Source of the DNA: IDS-8 sp964607425
Lineage (GTDB): Bacteria > Pseudomonadota > Gammaproteobacteria > Steroidobacterales > Woeseiaceae
Length of the DNA: 64,000 nucleotides
Assembly (NCBI GenBank): GCA_964607425.1
Contig: CAZSKQ010000005.1
Coordinates: 15,626-79,625 of the forward strand
Direction of reading: 5' to 3'
Shown: positions 33,860 to 42,117 of the stretch, one piece after another
Position numbering within the stretch: the stretch's first letter is position 1
Layout of the letters: every line of letters begins with the position of its first letter
The notes under the pieces: model-generated
Seen by the model: only the letters and a program-made list of their open reading frames with translations
Told to the model about the DNA's origin: nothing
Databases searched by the model: none
Position numbers and translations under genes: made by a program

Positions 33860-34491
33860 TGGCGATGGGTCGCTTCGTGACGGTGGAAGGAGGCGAAGGG
33901 GTCGGGAAGTCCACCAACGTCGACTTCGTCTGCGCCCTCATTCGCCAGCGCGGCTTCGAGGTGATCGCGACACGCGAGCCCGGCGGCACGCCGACGGCGG
34001 AACGCATACGCGAGCTGTTGCTGGAGCACGGCGAGGAACCGATGCCGGACGCCGCGGAGCTGCTGCTGTTCTTCGCGGCGCGCGCGCTGCACGTCGAGAA
34101 TGTCATTCGCCCGGCACTCGCTGCGGGCAGGTGGGTCGTCTGCGACCGCTTCACGGACGCGACCCGCGCCTACCAGGGAGCAGGCCGCGGGCTCGATGCC
34201 GAACGCATCGAACAGCTGGCGAAATGGGTGCACGGCGATCTCGAACCCGACCTGACCCTGCTCCTCGATGCACCGGCCGAAGTGGGCCGCCGGCGGGCAG
34301 AGCGGCGCAGCGGAGCCGATCGCCTCGAAGGGGAGCAGGCGGCGTTTCACGCGCGGGTCCGGGAGGCGTACCTTGCGCTGGCGGCCCGCGAGCCCGCGCG
34401 CTTCGCGGTGATCGATGCGAGCCGCCGGCTGGAGGACGTCCGGGCCGCTATCGGAGAGGCCTTGCAGCGCCTGTGGCAGCGCGCGCCGTAG
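33859..34491 (+). CDS. tmk: Thymidylate kinase
   Basis: A 210-residue kinase making dTDP from dTMP. The P-loop is EGGEGVGKST, the DR(Y/F) motif is CDRFTDATRAYQGAGRG, the TREPGGTP loop follows strand 2, and the lid region is RRRAERRSGADRLE. It starts on the TAATG overlap with mltG. Confidence 0.96.
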   Translation: MAMGRFVTVEGGEGVGKSTNVDFVCALIRQRGFEVIATREPGGTPTAERIRELLLEHGEEPMPDAAELLLFFAARALHVENVIRPALAAGRWVVCDRFTDATRAYQGAGRGLDAERIEQLAKWVHGDLEPDLTLLLDAPAEVGRRRAERRSGADRLEGEQAAFHARVREAYLALAAREPARFAVIDASRRLEDVRAAIGEALQRLWQRAP

Positions 34492-34550
34492 AACCGGTCC
34501 TTGAGTTCCCGGGTCCGATAGTGCGAATGTAGATGAAAAATAGATTTTAA

Positions 34551-35552
34551 ATGTCTATAAATTCACATGAAATAACCTGGCTCAAGGCATTCGCCGAGGG
34601 CTGGCGCGCGCGCGAGGCGCAAGGCCGGCTGCCCCACGCCGTTTTGCTTACGGGCCAACCCGGAATCGGCAAGCGGGCCGCTGCCGCCTGGCTCGCGCAA
34701 TGCCGTTTGCGGATCGGAACCCCGGGGTCGCTGCCGGCCCACCCGGCGTCGGTACCGGAGCATGCCGACCTGCGCTGGCTCAGAAAACCCGCGGACAAGG
34801 AGTCGATCGGCATCGACCAGGTGCGCGAGTTGATTGGCGAATTGTCCCTGACGAGCTACGAGGGAGGTGCCAAGGTCGCGGTCATCGAGCCTGCCGACAT
34901 CATGACCACGGACGCCGCCAACAGCTTGCTGAAGACACTGGAGGAACCCCCGGGCGATGCGCTGCTGGTGCTGGTCGCGGATCGGGTGGGCAGGTTGCCG
35001 GCGACTATCTTCAGCCGCTGCCAGCGCCTGAACCTGTCGGCGCCGCCGCCCGGCGTGAGCCTTGCCTGGCTCGACCGGCTGCAGCCCGGCGCCGACTGGC
35101 CGGCGGCCCTGGAGGCAGCCGGCAACGCTCCGCTGGCGGCCATCGACGCGCTGGACACACTGGAGGACACGGACAGGATGGAACGCGAATTCTCGGCGCT
35201 CGCCGAGGGCCGTGCATCGCCCGTGGAAGTGGCCGAGCGCTGGGCCAGGCTGGAGCCGGCGTTCGTGCTCGGTTGGCTGGTCCGGCAGGTGCAGCGCTGC
35301 GTTTATCGCCTCAGCGACCGCTCGCGTGCGGCGGGGCGGCATCCCGTCTCCGAAACCGTGCTGCACCGCATGGACAGGCGAAATCTCTTCTGCTATCTAG
35401 ACACGATCAATCGCTTGCGGGGCCAGCCGCTGGCGTCATATAACGTCCAGCTGACCCTGGAAAGCCTGTTGATCGACTGGGCCGGTGGCCTGGCCGATTA
35501 CCGCAACGCCTTTTCCCCGGGAAGGTTGCTGCCCGTCCCGGTTGCAAGATGA
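34551..35552 (+). CDS. holB: DNA polymerase III subunit delta'
   Basis: A 333-residue clamp-loader subunit. The modified P-loop GQPGIGKRAAA, ADIMTTDAANSLLKTLEEPP and ATIFSRCQRL (the SRC sensor motif) identify it. The zinc module is missing: where other members have four Cys before HPDL, this protein has a single Cys50 followed by a Pro-rich stretch and HADLRWL. The ATG at 34551 lies in an AT-rich segment without a clear ribosome site, 59 bases after tmk. pilZ follows after 13 bases. Confidence 0.92.
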   Translation: MSINSHEITWLKAFAEGWRAREAQGRLPHAVLLTGQPGIGKRAAAAWLAQCRLRIGTPGSLPAHPASVPEHADLRWLRKPADKESIGIDQVRELIGELSLTSYEGGAKVAVIEPADIMTTDAANSLLKTLEEPPGDALLVLVADRVGRLPATIFSRCQRLNLSAPPPGVSLAWLDRLQPGADWPAALEAAGNAPLAAIDALDTLEDTDRMEREFSALAEGRASPVEVAERWARLEPAFVLGWLVRQVQRCVYRLSDRSRAAGRHPVSETVLHRMDRRNLFCYLDTINRLRGQPLASYNVQLTLESLLIDWAGGLADYRNAFSPGRLLPVPVAR

Positions 35553-35565
35553 GACCGATAGAACA

Positions 35566-35922
35566 ATGGCCGATACACCAAGACCCGCCAAGCCCGGCCT
35601 GCTGACGCTGACCATCCGGGACAAGAGCGCGCTGTACCTCGCGTACATGCCGTTCGTCGTCAATGGCGGGTTGTTCATTCCGACGAACAGCTCCTACCGG
35701 CTGGGCGACGAAGTGTTCATGCTGCTGAACCTCATGGGCGAGGACGAGAAAATCCCGGTAGCCGGCACGGTTGTCTGGATGACGCCCAAGGGTGCCCAGG
35801 GCAAACGTACGGCCGGCATAGGCGTGCAGTTCAGCGACCAGGACCAGGGCAACACGCAGAAGAAGATCGAGAACTACCTGGCCGGCGCCCTGGGCGGCGA
35901 CAAGCCGACGCATACGATGTAA
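35566..35922 (+). CDS. pilZ: PilZ domain protein (type IV pilus assembly)
   Basis: A 118-residue PilZ protein. Its place after holB and its short form match the PilZ subfamily needed for type IV pilus formation. The usual c-di-GMP motifs RxxxR and DxSxxG are not present (the region reads VNGGLFIPT), as in the non-binding PilZ group that works through FimX and PilB. Conserved patches include GDEVFMLLNL and VAGTVVWMTPKGAQGKRTAGIGVQF. The ATG at 35566 is 13 bases after the holB stop. Confidence 0.9.
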   Translation: MADTPRPAKPGLLTLTIRDKSALYLAYMPFVVNGGLFIPTNSSYRLGDEVFMLLNLMGEDEKIPVAGTVVWMTPKGAQGKRTAGIGVQFSDQDQGNTQKKIENYLAGALGGDKPTHTM

Positions 35923-35960
35923 GCCGAAGCCGCCCACCCCCGCGAGACGCACCGCCCCCC

Positions 35961-35984
35961 GTAGGAGCCCGCCATGCGGGCGAC
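35961..35984 (+). repeat. REP-like element, copy 3
   Basis: An exact 24-base copy of the unit at 12043. It lies 38 bases after the pilZ stop and forms an inverted pair (BIME-like) with the copy at 36070. Confidence 0.85.
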
Positions 35985-36069
35985 CGGCACCAAGACAGAT
36001 CGAAGCTCCGTTCCGGCACCGCCCTTATGGAACGAGCAGAACAACGGGGCCGCATTCGGATTGTTGATG

Positions 36070-36093
36070 GTCGCCCGCATGGCGGGCTCCTAC
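36070..36093 (-). repeat. REP-like element, copy 4 (inverted)
   Basis: An exact inverted copy, 85 bases after copy 3, with a partial extra stem (ATGCGGGCTAC) right behind it. The pair separates the convergent pilZ and cyclic-nucleotide/rhodanese genes and may end or protect both transcripts. Confidence 0.85.
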
Positions 36094-36157
36094 ATGCGGG
36101 CTACGATCAGCAACGGGGGAGGTGACGGTGCCGAGTCGGCCTTCGGCGTCGGCGCTT

Positions 36158-37204
36158 TTATCGTTGACCCGAGCTGATGCCGCCGCGCAGGACGTAGGCG
36201 TGATAGCCGCGTTCGCTGAGGATGTAGGCGCCGGCGGAGCTGCGCCGCCCGGTATCGCAGCACACGATGTACTTCCTCTTCGGATCCAGCGTGTTGATCT
36301 TCAGGCGGATGAAATACAGCGGAATGTTGATCGCACCGTCGTGGTGGTGGTTCTCGAATTCGCTCGGCAGCCGCACGTCCAGCCACTGGCCGCCGGAGCG
36401 CACGATTTCTTCGGCTTCCGCGTGGCTTACCCACTCGAGCATCGGCTCGTTCAGCAGCCGCTTGAAATCGTCCTTGCCGAGGCGCATTACCGCGCCGTCG
36501 CTGGTCATCGTCACGGTCGCATTGCGCTTGGCGTCGGAGATCAGCGCTTCTTCACCGAACGTGTCGCCGACGCTGAGTTCGGCAAGCTTGATGCCGTCCT
36601 TGTTCAGCGGCGTCTCGCGCGTAACAAGCGCCCTGCCGCGCGTCAGCACGTAGAAAAAATCGCCCTCGGCACCCTGCTTGATGACAACGTCGCCGGACTT
36701 GTAGTTGATCTGCTGCATGCGCATGAAGATCGCCTGTATGTTCGCCGGCGGAATCTTGTGGAAAGCCTTCGTCTGCAGCAGCATCGTCATCCAGTCGTCG
36801 CCCCCGACGTCGGTCGTGCCCTGCAGCTCGGAGACTTCGTAGGAACCGGTCTGGTCCCATGTCAGCATCACGTCGAGCAGGTCGCTGTCGATTGCAATAT
36901 ATTGCACGCGATTGCGCGCCCGGGCGGTAACGCGGCGGGGGAACATCGGCGACACCGGGTTTCGCGCACTGTCGGTGCCGCCCTCGACCAGTTCCTGCAC
37001 CTGGCCCTGGTCGATGAGCTCGAGCGTACCGGATACGACGTAGACAGTCCGTTTCTCGGTGTCGCCTTCCTTGAACAGGACCTGCTGCGGGGACAACTCG
37101 CGCAGCTGCACCTTCTTTGCCAGCGCAGCGAGGTTGTCACGCTTCAGCCCGTCGAGCGGGGAAAAGCCCTTGAGCAGTTCAGTATCCAGCTGCTCGTCCG
37201 TCAT
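36158..37204 (-). CDS. Protein with tandem cyclic-nucleotide-binding domains and a C-terminal rhodanese domain
   Basis: A 348-residue cytosolic protein. Residues about 10-130 form a first, weakly conserved cNMP-binding-like domain. Residues about 135-250 form a second, with the phosphate-cassette-like GDTFGEEALISDAKRNATV. Residues about 255-345 are a rhodanese domain with WLDVRLPSEFENHHHDGAINIPL and an active loop CCDTGRRSSAGA that keeps a Cys. It probably links a nucleotide signal to persulfide chemistry or to protein partners; no DNA-binding helix-turn-helix is seen, so it is not a Crp regulator. It is monocistronic. Confidence 0.82.
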   Translation of the reverse strand: MTDEQLDTELLKGFSPLDGLKRDNLAALAKKVQLRELSPQQVLFKEGDTEKRTVYVVSGTLELIDQGQVQELVEGGTDSARNPVSPMFPRRVTARARNRVQYIAIDSDLLDVMLTWDQTGSYEVSELQGTTDVGGDDWMTMLLQTKAFHKIPPANIQAIFMRMQQINYKSGDVVIKQGAEGDFFYVLTRGRALVTRETPLNKDGIKLAELSVGDTFGEEALISDAKRNATVTMTSDGAVMRLGKDDFKRLLNEPMLEWVSHAEAEEIVRSGGQWLDVRLPSEFENHHHDGAINIPLYFIRLKINTLDPKRKYIVCCDTGRRSSAGAYILSERGYHAYVLRGGISSGQR

Positions 37205-37343
37205 GTTTCATCCTGAATGTCACTCTTGGTCCGGCGTCGGAGCTAAGCCATTATTCTAACGTGAATTTGTAGCTGTCGATACCGCGGCTCCGCGCGAGCG
37301 TGAAGCGTCGCACAATTTGAGCGTGCATGGGAGAACCGGCGTA

Positions 37344-39419
37344 TCACTTTTCCACGCTCGTTGCTTCCCCGAACCGGGACCAGCCCTCATGCGGCTTGAA
37401 CCAGTCACCATGCTTCGCCTGGAGTGCCTGCAGCGCCGAGCGGATCTCCGCCACGCCGCGGTCGCGCGCGTACTTGAGCGGGCCGCCGCGAAACGGCGCG
37501 AAGCCGGTGCCGAAAATCACACCGGCATCCAGCAGGTCGGCGTCGCCCACCACCCCTTCCGACAGGCATGCCACCGATTCGTTGACCATGGGCAGGATGA
37601 GACGGTCCGTGATGTCGTCCGGCACGCGCGCGCCGGCGCTTTCTTCGTTTTCCGGCTCGATCCGCTTGCCGTTCTCCCAGCGGTAGAAGCCCTGGCCCGA
37701 CTTGCGGCCGAGCTGCCCCTGCTCGACCATGGCCTTGAGCCGCGGCGGTATCGGCCGGTCGAACGCGGCGCCCAGCACTTCCGAGACGTTCAGCACGATA
37801 TCGAGCCCAACGGTGTCGAGGAGCTCGATGGGGCCCGCGGGCATGCCGAAATCTTTCGCCGCATCGTCGATGGCCGCCAGCGGCACGCCCGCATCCGCCA
37901 GCGCCATCGCCTGCGCGAGGTACGGCGCCAGCACGCGGTTCACGACGAATCCCGGCGCGCTCGCGCATGCGAGCGGGAACTTGCCGATGTCGCGCACGAA
38001 GGCAAATGCAGTGTCCAGCACCGCCTGCTCCGTGTCCTCGCAGCGGATGACCTCTACGAGCGGCAGCTTGGCCACCGGATTGAAGAAGTGCAGGCCGATG
38101 AAGCGGCGGGGCCGCTCCAGCACCGTGCGCAATTCTTCCAGCCGGATGCTGGAGGTGTTGGTCGCGAGCAGGGCGTCGGGCGCCATCTGCGCCTGGAGCC
38201 CGGCATAGAGCTCCTGCTTGGCCTCGCGGTTTTCGAAAATGGCTTCGATGACGAGATCCGCGCCGGCGATGCCGGCGCCCGCAACGTCGGCACGCAGCCT
38301 TTGCGACGTCACCTCGCGCTCCCTCTCGTCCCGCACTTTACGGTTGAACAGCTTCGAAGCGCGCTCCAACGCGGGGCGCAGGTATTCCTCGCTCCGGTCC
38401 TGCAGGGTCACGTCGAACCCGCGTAACGCGCACCACGCGGCGATGTCGCCGCCCATCACGCCCGCACCCACTACGTGCACTTTCCCGACCTTTCGTTCCG
38501 GCTTGCCGCCCTGCGATTTGAGCCGGTTCTGCAGGAAGAAAACGCGCACGAGGTTTCGCGAGGTGCTGCCGCACATCAGTTCGGCAATGGAGCGGGCCTC
38601 GGCCTCATAGCCGGTACGCTCCGACGCACCGTGGCGCTGCCACAGGTCGACGATGGCGTAAGGGGCAGGGTAGTGGTCCGGCCGCGCCCGGGCAGCCACC
38701 TGGCGGCGCAGCATGCGCGCGACAAACGGCCGTACCGGCTGCAGGTTCAGCAGGCGATCCAGCAGCGGCGGGCGGGGCGCCGGGCGCTCGGCCGCGATGA
38801 TTTCCCGCGCGGCCTGGCGCCAGTTGTCGGGCGCCACGATCCGTTCGATGAGATTGATGCGGATCGCCTTCGACGGTGTGACCGGCTTGCCGGTCAGCAT
38901 CAGCTCCATCGCGGCGCGGACGCCGCAAAGCCGGACCGCGCGGACCGTGCCGCCGAAGCCGGGATGGATACCGAGCTGCACCTCGGGCAGTCCGAGTATG
39001 GCCTTCGGGTTCTGCAGCGCGATGCGGTGATCGCAGGCCAGCGCCAGCTCGAGCCCGCCCCCGAGCGCGTAGCCGTTGATCGCGGCCACCGTCGGGCAGC
39101 GGAGCGACGCAACCCGGTCCAGAACCTGCTGCCCGAGGCGGATCAGGCGGTAGCCTTCCTCCGGGTTGGCAATGCGGGTGAATTCGTTGATGTCGGCGCC
39201 CATCACGAAGCCGTTCTGCTTCCCGGAATGGATCACGAGGCCCCGCGGCGGATCGCTTTCAAAGGCCGCGATGATCGCGCCCAGTTCCTCCAGCACCGGC
39301 CGCGACAGCACGTTCACGCTGCCGTCGCTCTTGTCGATGCGCAGCCACGCAATCCCTTCGCTGTCCCGCTCCGCGCGCCAGTGCGCGAATTTCCCGGCGC
39401 TATCGTCAGTCGTCGTCAT
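37344..39419 (-). CDS. fadJ: Fatty acid oxidation multifunctional enzyme (enoyl-CoA hydratase / 3-hydroxyacyl-CoA dehydrogenase)
   Basis: A 691-residue alpha subunit of the beta-oxidation complex. The N-terminal hydratase domain shows GADINEF, GYALGGGLELALACDHR and LPEVQLGIHPGFGGT with the two catalytic Glu. The dehydrogenase domain starts at about 320 with VVGAGVMGGDIAAW, then GLHFFNPVAKLPLVEV and GFVVNRVLAPYL. The ATG at 39419 has GGAGG directly before it, inside the acidic tail codons of the upstream gene (14-base overlap), so translation is coupled. The FadJ or FadB choice is uncertain. No thiolase gene is nearby. Confidence 0.9.
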   Translation of the reverse strand: MTTTDDSAGKFAHWRAERDSEGIAWLRIDKSDGSVNVLSRPVLEELGAIIAAFESDPPRGLVIHSGKQNGFVMGADINEFTRIANPEEGYRLIRLGQQVLDRVASLRCPTVAAINGYALGGGLELALACDHRIALQNPKAILGLPEVQLGIHPGFGGTVRAVRLCGVRAAMELMLTGKPVTPSKAIRINLIERIVAPDNWRQAAREIIAAERPAPRPPLLDRLLNLQPVRPFVARMLRRQVAARARPDHYPAPYAIVDLWQRHGASERTGYEAEARSIAELMCGSTSRNLVRVFFLQNRLKSQGGKPERKVGKVHVVGAGVMGGDIAAWCALRGFDVTLQDRSEEYLRPALERASKLFNRKVRDEREREVTSQRLRADVAGAGIAGADLVIEAIFENREAKQELYAGLQAQMAPDALLATNTSSIRLEELRTVLERPRRFIGLHFFNPVAKLPLVEVIRCEDTEQAVLDTAFAFVRDIGKFPLACASAPGFVVNRVLAPYLAQAMALADAGVPLAAIDDAAKDFGMPAGPIELLDTVGLDIVLNVSEVLGAAFDRPIPPRLKAMVEQGQLGRKSGQGFYRWENGKRIEPENEESAGARVPDDITDRLILPMVNESVACLSEGVVGDADLLDAGVIFGTGFAPFRGGPLKYARDRGVAEIRSALQALQAKHGDWFKPHEGWSRFGEATSVEK

Positions 39420-40182
39420 CCTCCTCGCCCCCTTCGGTTGTCCTGCTCGCTGTAACTTCGAAATCACAGATCAACGGTAAGTGATCTGAAAACCGTACCC
39501 TCGGCACCTCGAAGCCGGTGACCTCGATGCCTTCCTGGTACAGGATGAAATCGAGCTCCTTGCGTGGCGCGCGGCTGGGGTAGGAGGGCAGGTGCTCGGT
39601 GTTGGCGCTTTTCAGCCCGGCGGCCCGCATGAAGAGGTAAATCTCGTTCTCGCCCCAGAAGGTGTTGAAGTCCCCCGCGACGATCACGGGCTTCTCGGTG
39701 GCTTCGATCAGGTCATAGAGCTTCCGGAGCTGCAGGTGCCGGTGGCGGTATTTCAGCGACAGATGCACGAGAAAAACCGCGAAATGCTCCATTTCCAGCT
39801 CGATGATCAGGCGCTTGATGCCGGTGTCGAAGTAATGGAACGTTTCGCCCTGCACCCAGGGCGCCGCCAGGAACGCGTTGCCCTGCTTGCGGATGATCGG
39901 CAACAGCTGGTTGATGGATCTTTCGCCGTACTTGATCTCGTAGGAAGTCGTGAGCCCCAGCTCCGCGGCGATGGCCTCCGCCTGGTTCACGCCCCGGCTC
40001 CGGATCGACCCGGTGTCCACCTCCACCAGCCCCACGATGTCCGGTTTCGCCGCCCGGATGAACGCCGTGATTTCCGGCAGCACGTTCCGGTTGCCGAGGA
40101 TGTAACCGGCTCCCGGCAGGGGCACGTGCATGGACGCACCAGCGCCCACGGCATACCGGATGTTGTAGAGGAGTAATCGCAT
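39406..40182 (-). CDS. Endonuclease/exonuclease/phosphatase family protein
   Basis: A 258-residue metal-dependent EEP-fold protein. Signatures are LLYNIRYAVG at the start, PDIVGLVEVD (metal-binding Glu), VIVAGDFNTFWGE (Asp and Asn), and RFSDHLPLICDFEV (Asp-His). Substrates in this family range from DNA to phospholipids and inositol phosphates; none is indicated here. It ends in an acidic GGEEDDDD tail whose codons hold the fadJ ribosome site. The ATG at 40182 (MRLLLYN) is preferred to the longer frame from 40320. Confidence 0.85.
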   Translation of the reverse strand: MRLLLYNIRYAVGAGASMHVPLPGAGYILGNRNVLPEITAFIRAAKPDIVGLVEVDTGSIRSRGVNQAEAIAAELGLTTSYEIKYGERSINQLLPIIRKQGNAFLAAPWVQGETFHYFDTGIKRLIIELEMEHFAVFLVHLSLKYRHRHLQLRKLYDLIEATEKPVIVAGDFNTFWGENEIYLFMRAAGLKSANTEHLPSYPSRAPRKELDFILYQEGIEVTGFEVPRVRFSDHLPLICDFEVTASRTTEGGEEDDDD

Positions 40183-40541
40183 CAAGGGTTCGCCGGGACT
40201 CGTCGCTCGCGCCTGCAAAGGCCGTGCGGGGGCGCCGCGTACGATACCGGAAGCGCGGAGCACGGGAAATGCGAGTATGCCGGATTTCCCTGCCCTGTTG
40301 GCATTTTGCCGCGCCGGCAAGGGTGTGGCGGGTTACCGGAAACCGTGCCACGTTTCGACGCGCGGTGCGCCCCCCGCAGGCCGGCAGCGGGGCATTGTAG
40401 GAGCCCGCCATGCGGGCGACGCCGGGCGTCGCATCGTGGCATCGCGGCGTTGTGCCGGGCGCGAAAACGGGCGGCGCGGCATTGCAAAACCGCCCGCGGG
40501 ACAGGACACTAGCCGGCCAAGGAGGCTGGTGGGAGACAGCG
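40183..40541. other. Gene-free divergent intergenic region with a REP element
   Basis: 359 bases between the EEP gene (minus) and the TIR-like gene (plus). It holds REP copy 5 (40397-40420), a GCGACGCC/GGCGTCGC inverted repeat that begins at the REP tail (about 40416-40432), and a GC-rich stretch. No convincing -35/-10 pair was found for either side, though both genes need one here. Confidence 0.6.
40397..40420 (+). repeat. REP-like element, copy 5
   Basis: An exact copy of the 24-base unit. It is the only copy of the set in a divergent, not convergent, intergenic region. Confidence 0.85.
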
Positions 40542-40991
40542 GTGTACGAAAACAACCCGGTGCGGGTCTTCGTGACCCACACTTTCAGCGAGGATGAGGA
40601 TTACCTCCGGGTTTTCGAGTTCCTGGAGGGCGTGGATCGGTTCTTCTACCTGAACTGCAGCAAGCCCGAAGCGATGCCGAGCAGCGGGGGCCTGGAAGCG
40701 ATCAAGGAAGAGCTCATCCGGCAGATCAAGGAAAGCGAGGCGATCGTCGTGCTGGCGAGCCATTACGAACGTAACGGCGACCTGGTCCGGTTCCAGATGG
40801 ATGTGGCCGAGGCCAACGAGAAGCCGATGATCGCGATCCGGCCTTTCGGCGGCCTCGGCGAAACGCCGAAGGAACTGCTGGAGCGGGTGAGCGAGCACAT
40901 CGAGTGGAACTCGCGCGAGATCGCCGATGCACTCCGGCGCCAGGCGCGACTCGAGGATACGGCGCGCTGGGACGTCATCGATTTCCCCTGA
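40542..40991 (+). CDS. TIR-like protein (ThsB/MTH538-type, DUF1863)
   Basis: A 149-residue single-domain protein. The pattern RVFVTHTFSEDEDYLRVFEFL at the start, SEAIVVLASHYERNGDLVRFQMDVA in the middle, KPMIAIRPFG, and IEWNSREIADALRR at the end matches the TIR-like family that includes ThsB of Thoeris defence. In ThsB-type enzymes a Glu follows the aromatic residue in the central helix; here the position reads RFQ (Gln85), so NAD-hydrolase activity is doubtful by my by-eye alignment. The GTG start has GGGAGAC six bases upstream. A GDPD gene follows after five bases. No ThsA or other known effector is next to it. Confidence 0.72.
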   Translation: MYENNPVRVFVTHTFSEDEDYLRVFEFLEGVDRFFYLNCSKPEAMPSSGGLEAIKEELIRQIKESEAIVVLASHYERNGDLVRFQMDVAEANEKPMIAIRPFGGLGETPKELLERVSEHIEWNSREIADALRRQARLEDTARWDVIDFP

Positions 40992-40996
40992 GCCCT

Positions 40997-41959
40997 ATGG
41001 ACAGGCCCGGCCGGCGCGCGCCACTGATCATCGCGCACCGAGGTGCCTCCGGCTACCTGCCGGAGCACACGCTGGAAGCGAAGGCGCTTGCCTTCGGCCA
41101 GGGCGCCGATTACCTCGAGCAGGACGTGGTCGCGACCCGCGATGACGTGCTGATCGTGCTGCACGACATCCACCTGGATTGGGTCACCGACGTAGCCGAG
41201 CGCTTCCCGGGCCGCCAGCGCCCGGACGGCCGCTACTATGCGCGGGATTTCGATTTTGCGGAGCTCGAGACCCTGAACGTGCACGAGCGGCACGGCGCGG
41301 ATGGCATGGCCGTCTACCCGGGACGCTTCCCGGCCGCGGCCGGCCGTTTCCGGGTTTCCGCGTTGAGCGCGGAGCTCGCCCTGATTCGGGGATTGAACCG
41401 CTCGACCGGCCGCGACGTTGGCATCTACCCGGAGATCAAGCGACCGGCGTGGCACCGCTCCGAGGGCATCGACCTCGGCGCAAGGTTGCTCGAGATTCTC
41501 GACACGTACGGCTACCGTACCCGCGCGGACCGGGTCTACGTGCAATGCTTCGATGCGGCGGAGCTGCGGCGGCTGAGGGAAGACTGCGGCTGTGACCTGA
41601 AGCTCATCCAGCTCATCGGCGAGAATGCCTGGGGCGAGTCCGGGACCGACTATGATGCGTTGCGAACGCAGGACGGGCTCGCAGGCCTCGCGGGCATCGT
41701 CGACGGCATCGGTCCCTGGACGCAGCAGTTATACACGCCCGGCGAGGACGGTCGGCCAGCGCCGACTGCCCTCGCGGGTGCAGCGCACGCAGTCGGGCTG
41801 GAAGTGCACCCCTATACCTTCAGGGCCGATGACCTCGCGCCCGGTTTCCGGTCGTTCACCGGCATGGTCCGCTGGTTCGCGCGCGAGCTCAAGGTAGACG
41901 GGTTGTTCACGGACTTTCCGGACCGCGCGCGGCAGGCGCTCGACCCGAATGACAAATGA
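40997..41959 (+). CDS. Glycerophosphodiester phosphodiesterase (GlpQ-like, no signal peptide)
   Basis: A 320-residue TIM-barrel enzyme that splits glycerophosphodiesters into an alcohol and glycerol-3-phosphate. It has IIAHRGASGYLPEHTLEA with the catalytic His and Glu, LEQDVVATRDDVLIVLHD with the metal ligands and second His, and IYPEIKRPAWH, closer to GlpQ than to UgpQ. It has no signal peptide, although GlpQ is normally periplasmic, so a cytosolic place is inferred. It starts five bases after the TIR-like gene and is probably co-transcribed with it. An AT-rich stretch follows the stop. Confidence 0.88.
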   Translation: MDRPGRRAPLIIAHRGASGYLPEHTLEAKALAFGQGADYLEQDVVATRDDVLIVLHDIHLDWVTDVAERFPGRQRPDGRYYARDFDFAELETLNVHERHGADGMAVYPGRFPAAAGRFRVSALSAELALIRGLNRSTGRDVGIYPEIKRPAWHRSEGIDLGARLLEILDTYGYRTRADRVYVQCFDAAELRRLREDCGCDLKLIQLIGENAWGESGTDYDALRTQDGLAGLAGIVDGIGPWTQQLYTPGEDGRPAPTALAGAAHAVGLEVHPYTFRADDLAPGFRSFTGMVRWFARELKVDGLFTDFPDRARQALDPNDK

Positions 41960-41965
41960 CATAAG

Positions 41966-41996
41966 TTATCAAATATAAGTAGCTAAAAATTATAAA
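41966..41996 (+). promoter_or_regulatory. Candidate promoter of the 42118 gene
   Basis: TTATCA (41966-41971), 19 bases, TATAAA (41991-41996) in an AT-rich island of about 55 bases that stands out in this GC-rich window. The spacer is long, so this is a weak call. Confidence 0.3.
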
Positions 41997-42117
41997 AGTT
42001 CAATCCCGTTCCTGTGTGCCGCGACCCTGTCGTCCCGCGGTATTGAGAACTCCGTCATTTTCCCCGTGACAAAAGTGCCTAATCTAGGCCGCTGCCATTC
42101 AGGATACGGATGCGGCG

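Noticed and set aside
36158..37204. Crp/Fnr transcription factor
   Set aside because: No helix-turn-helix domain; the C-terminus is rhodanese.
40410..40541. Upstream extension of the TIR-like gene
   Set aside because: It starts inside the REP element and adds low-complexity sequence; the GTG at 40542 has a ribosome site.
40542..41959. Complete Thoeris defence system
   Set aside because: No ThsA or other known effector is adjacent, and the TIR-like protein seems to lack the catalytic Glu.
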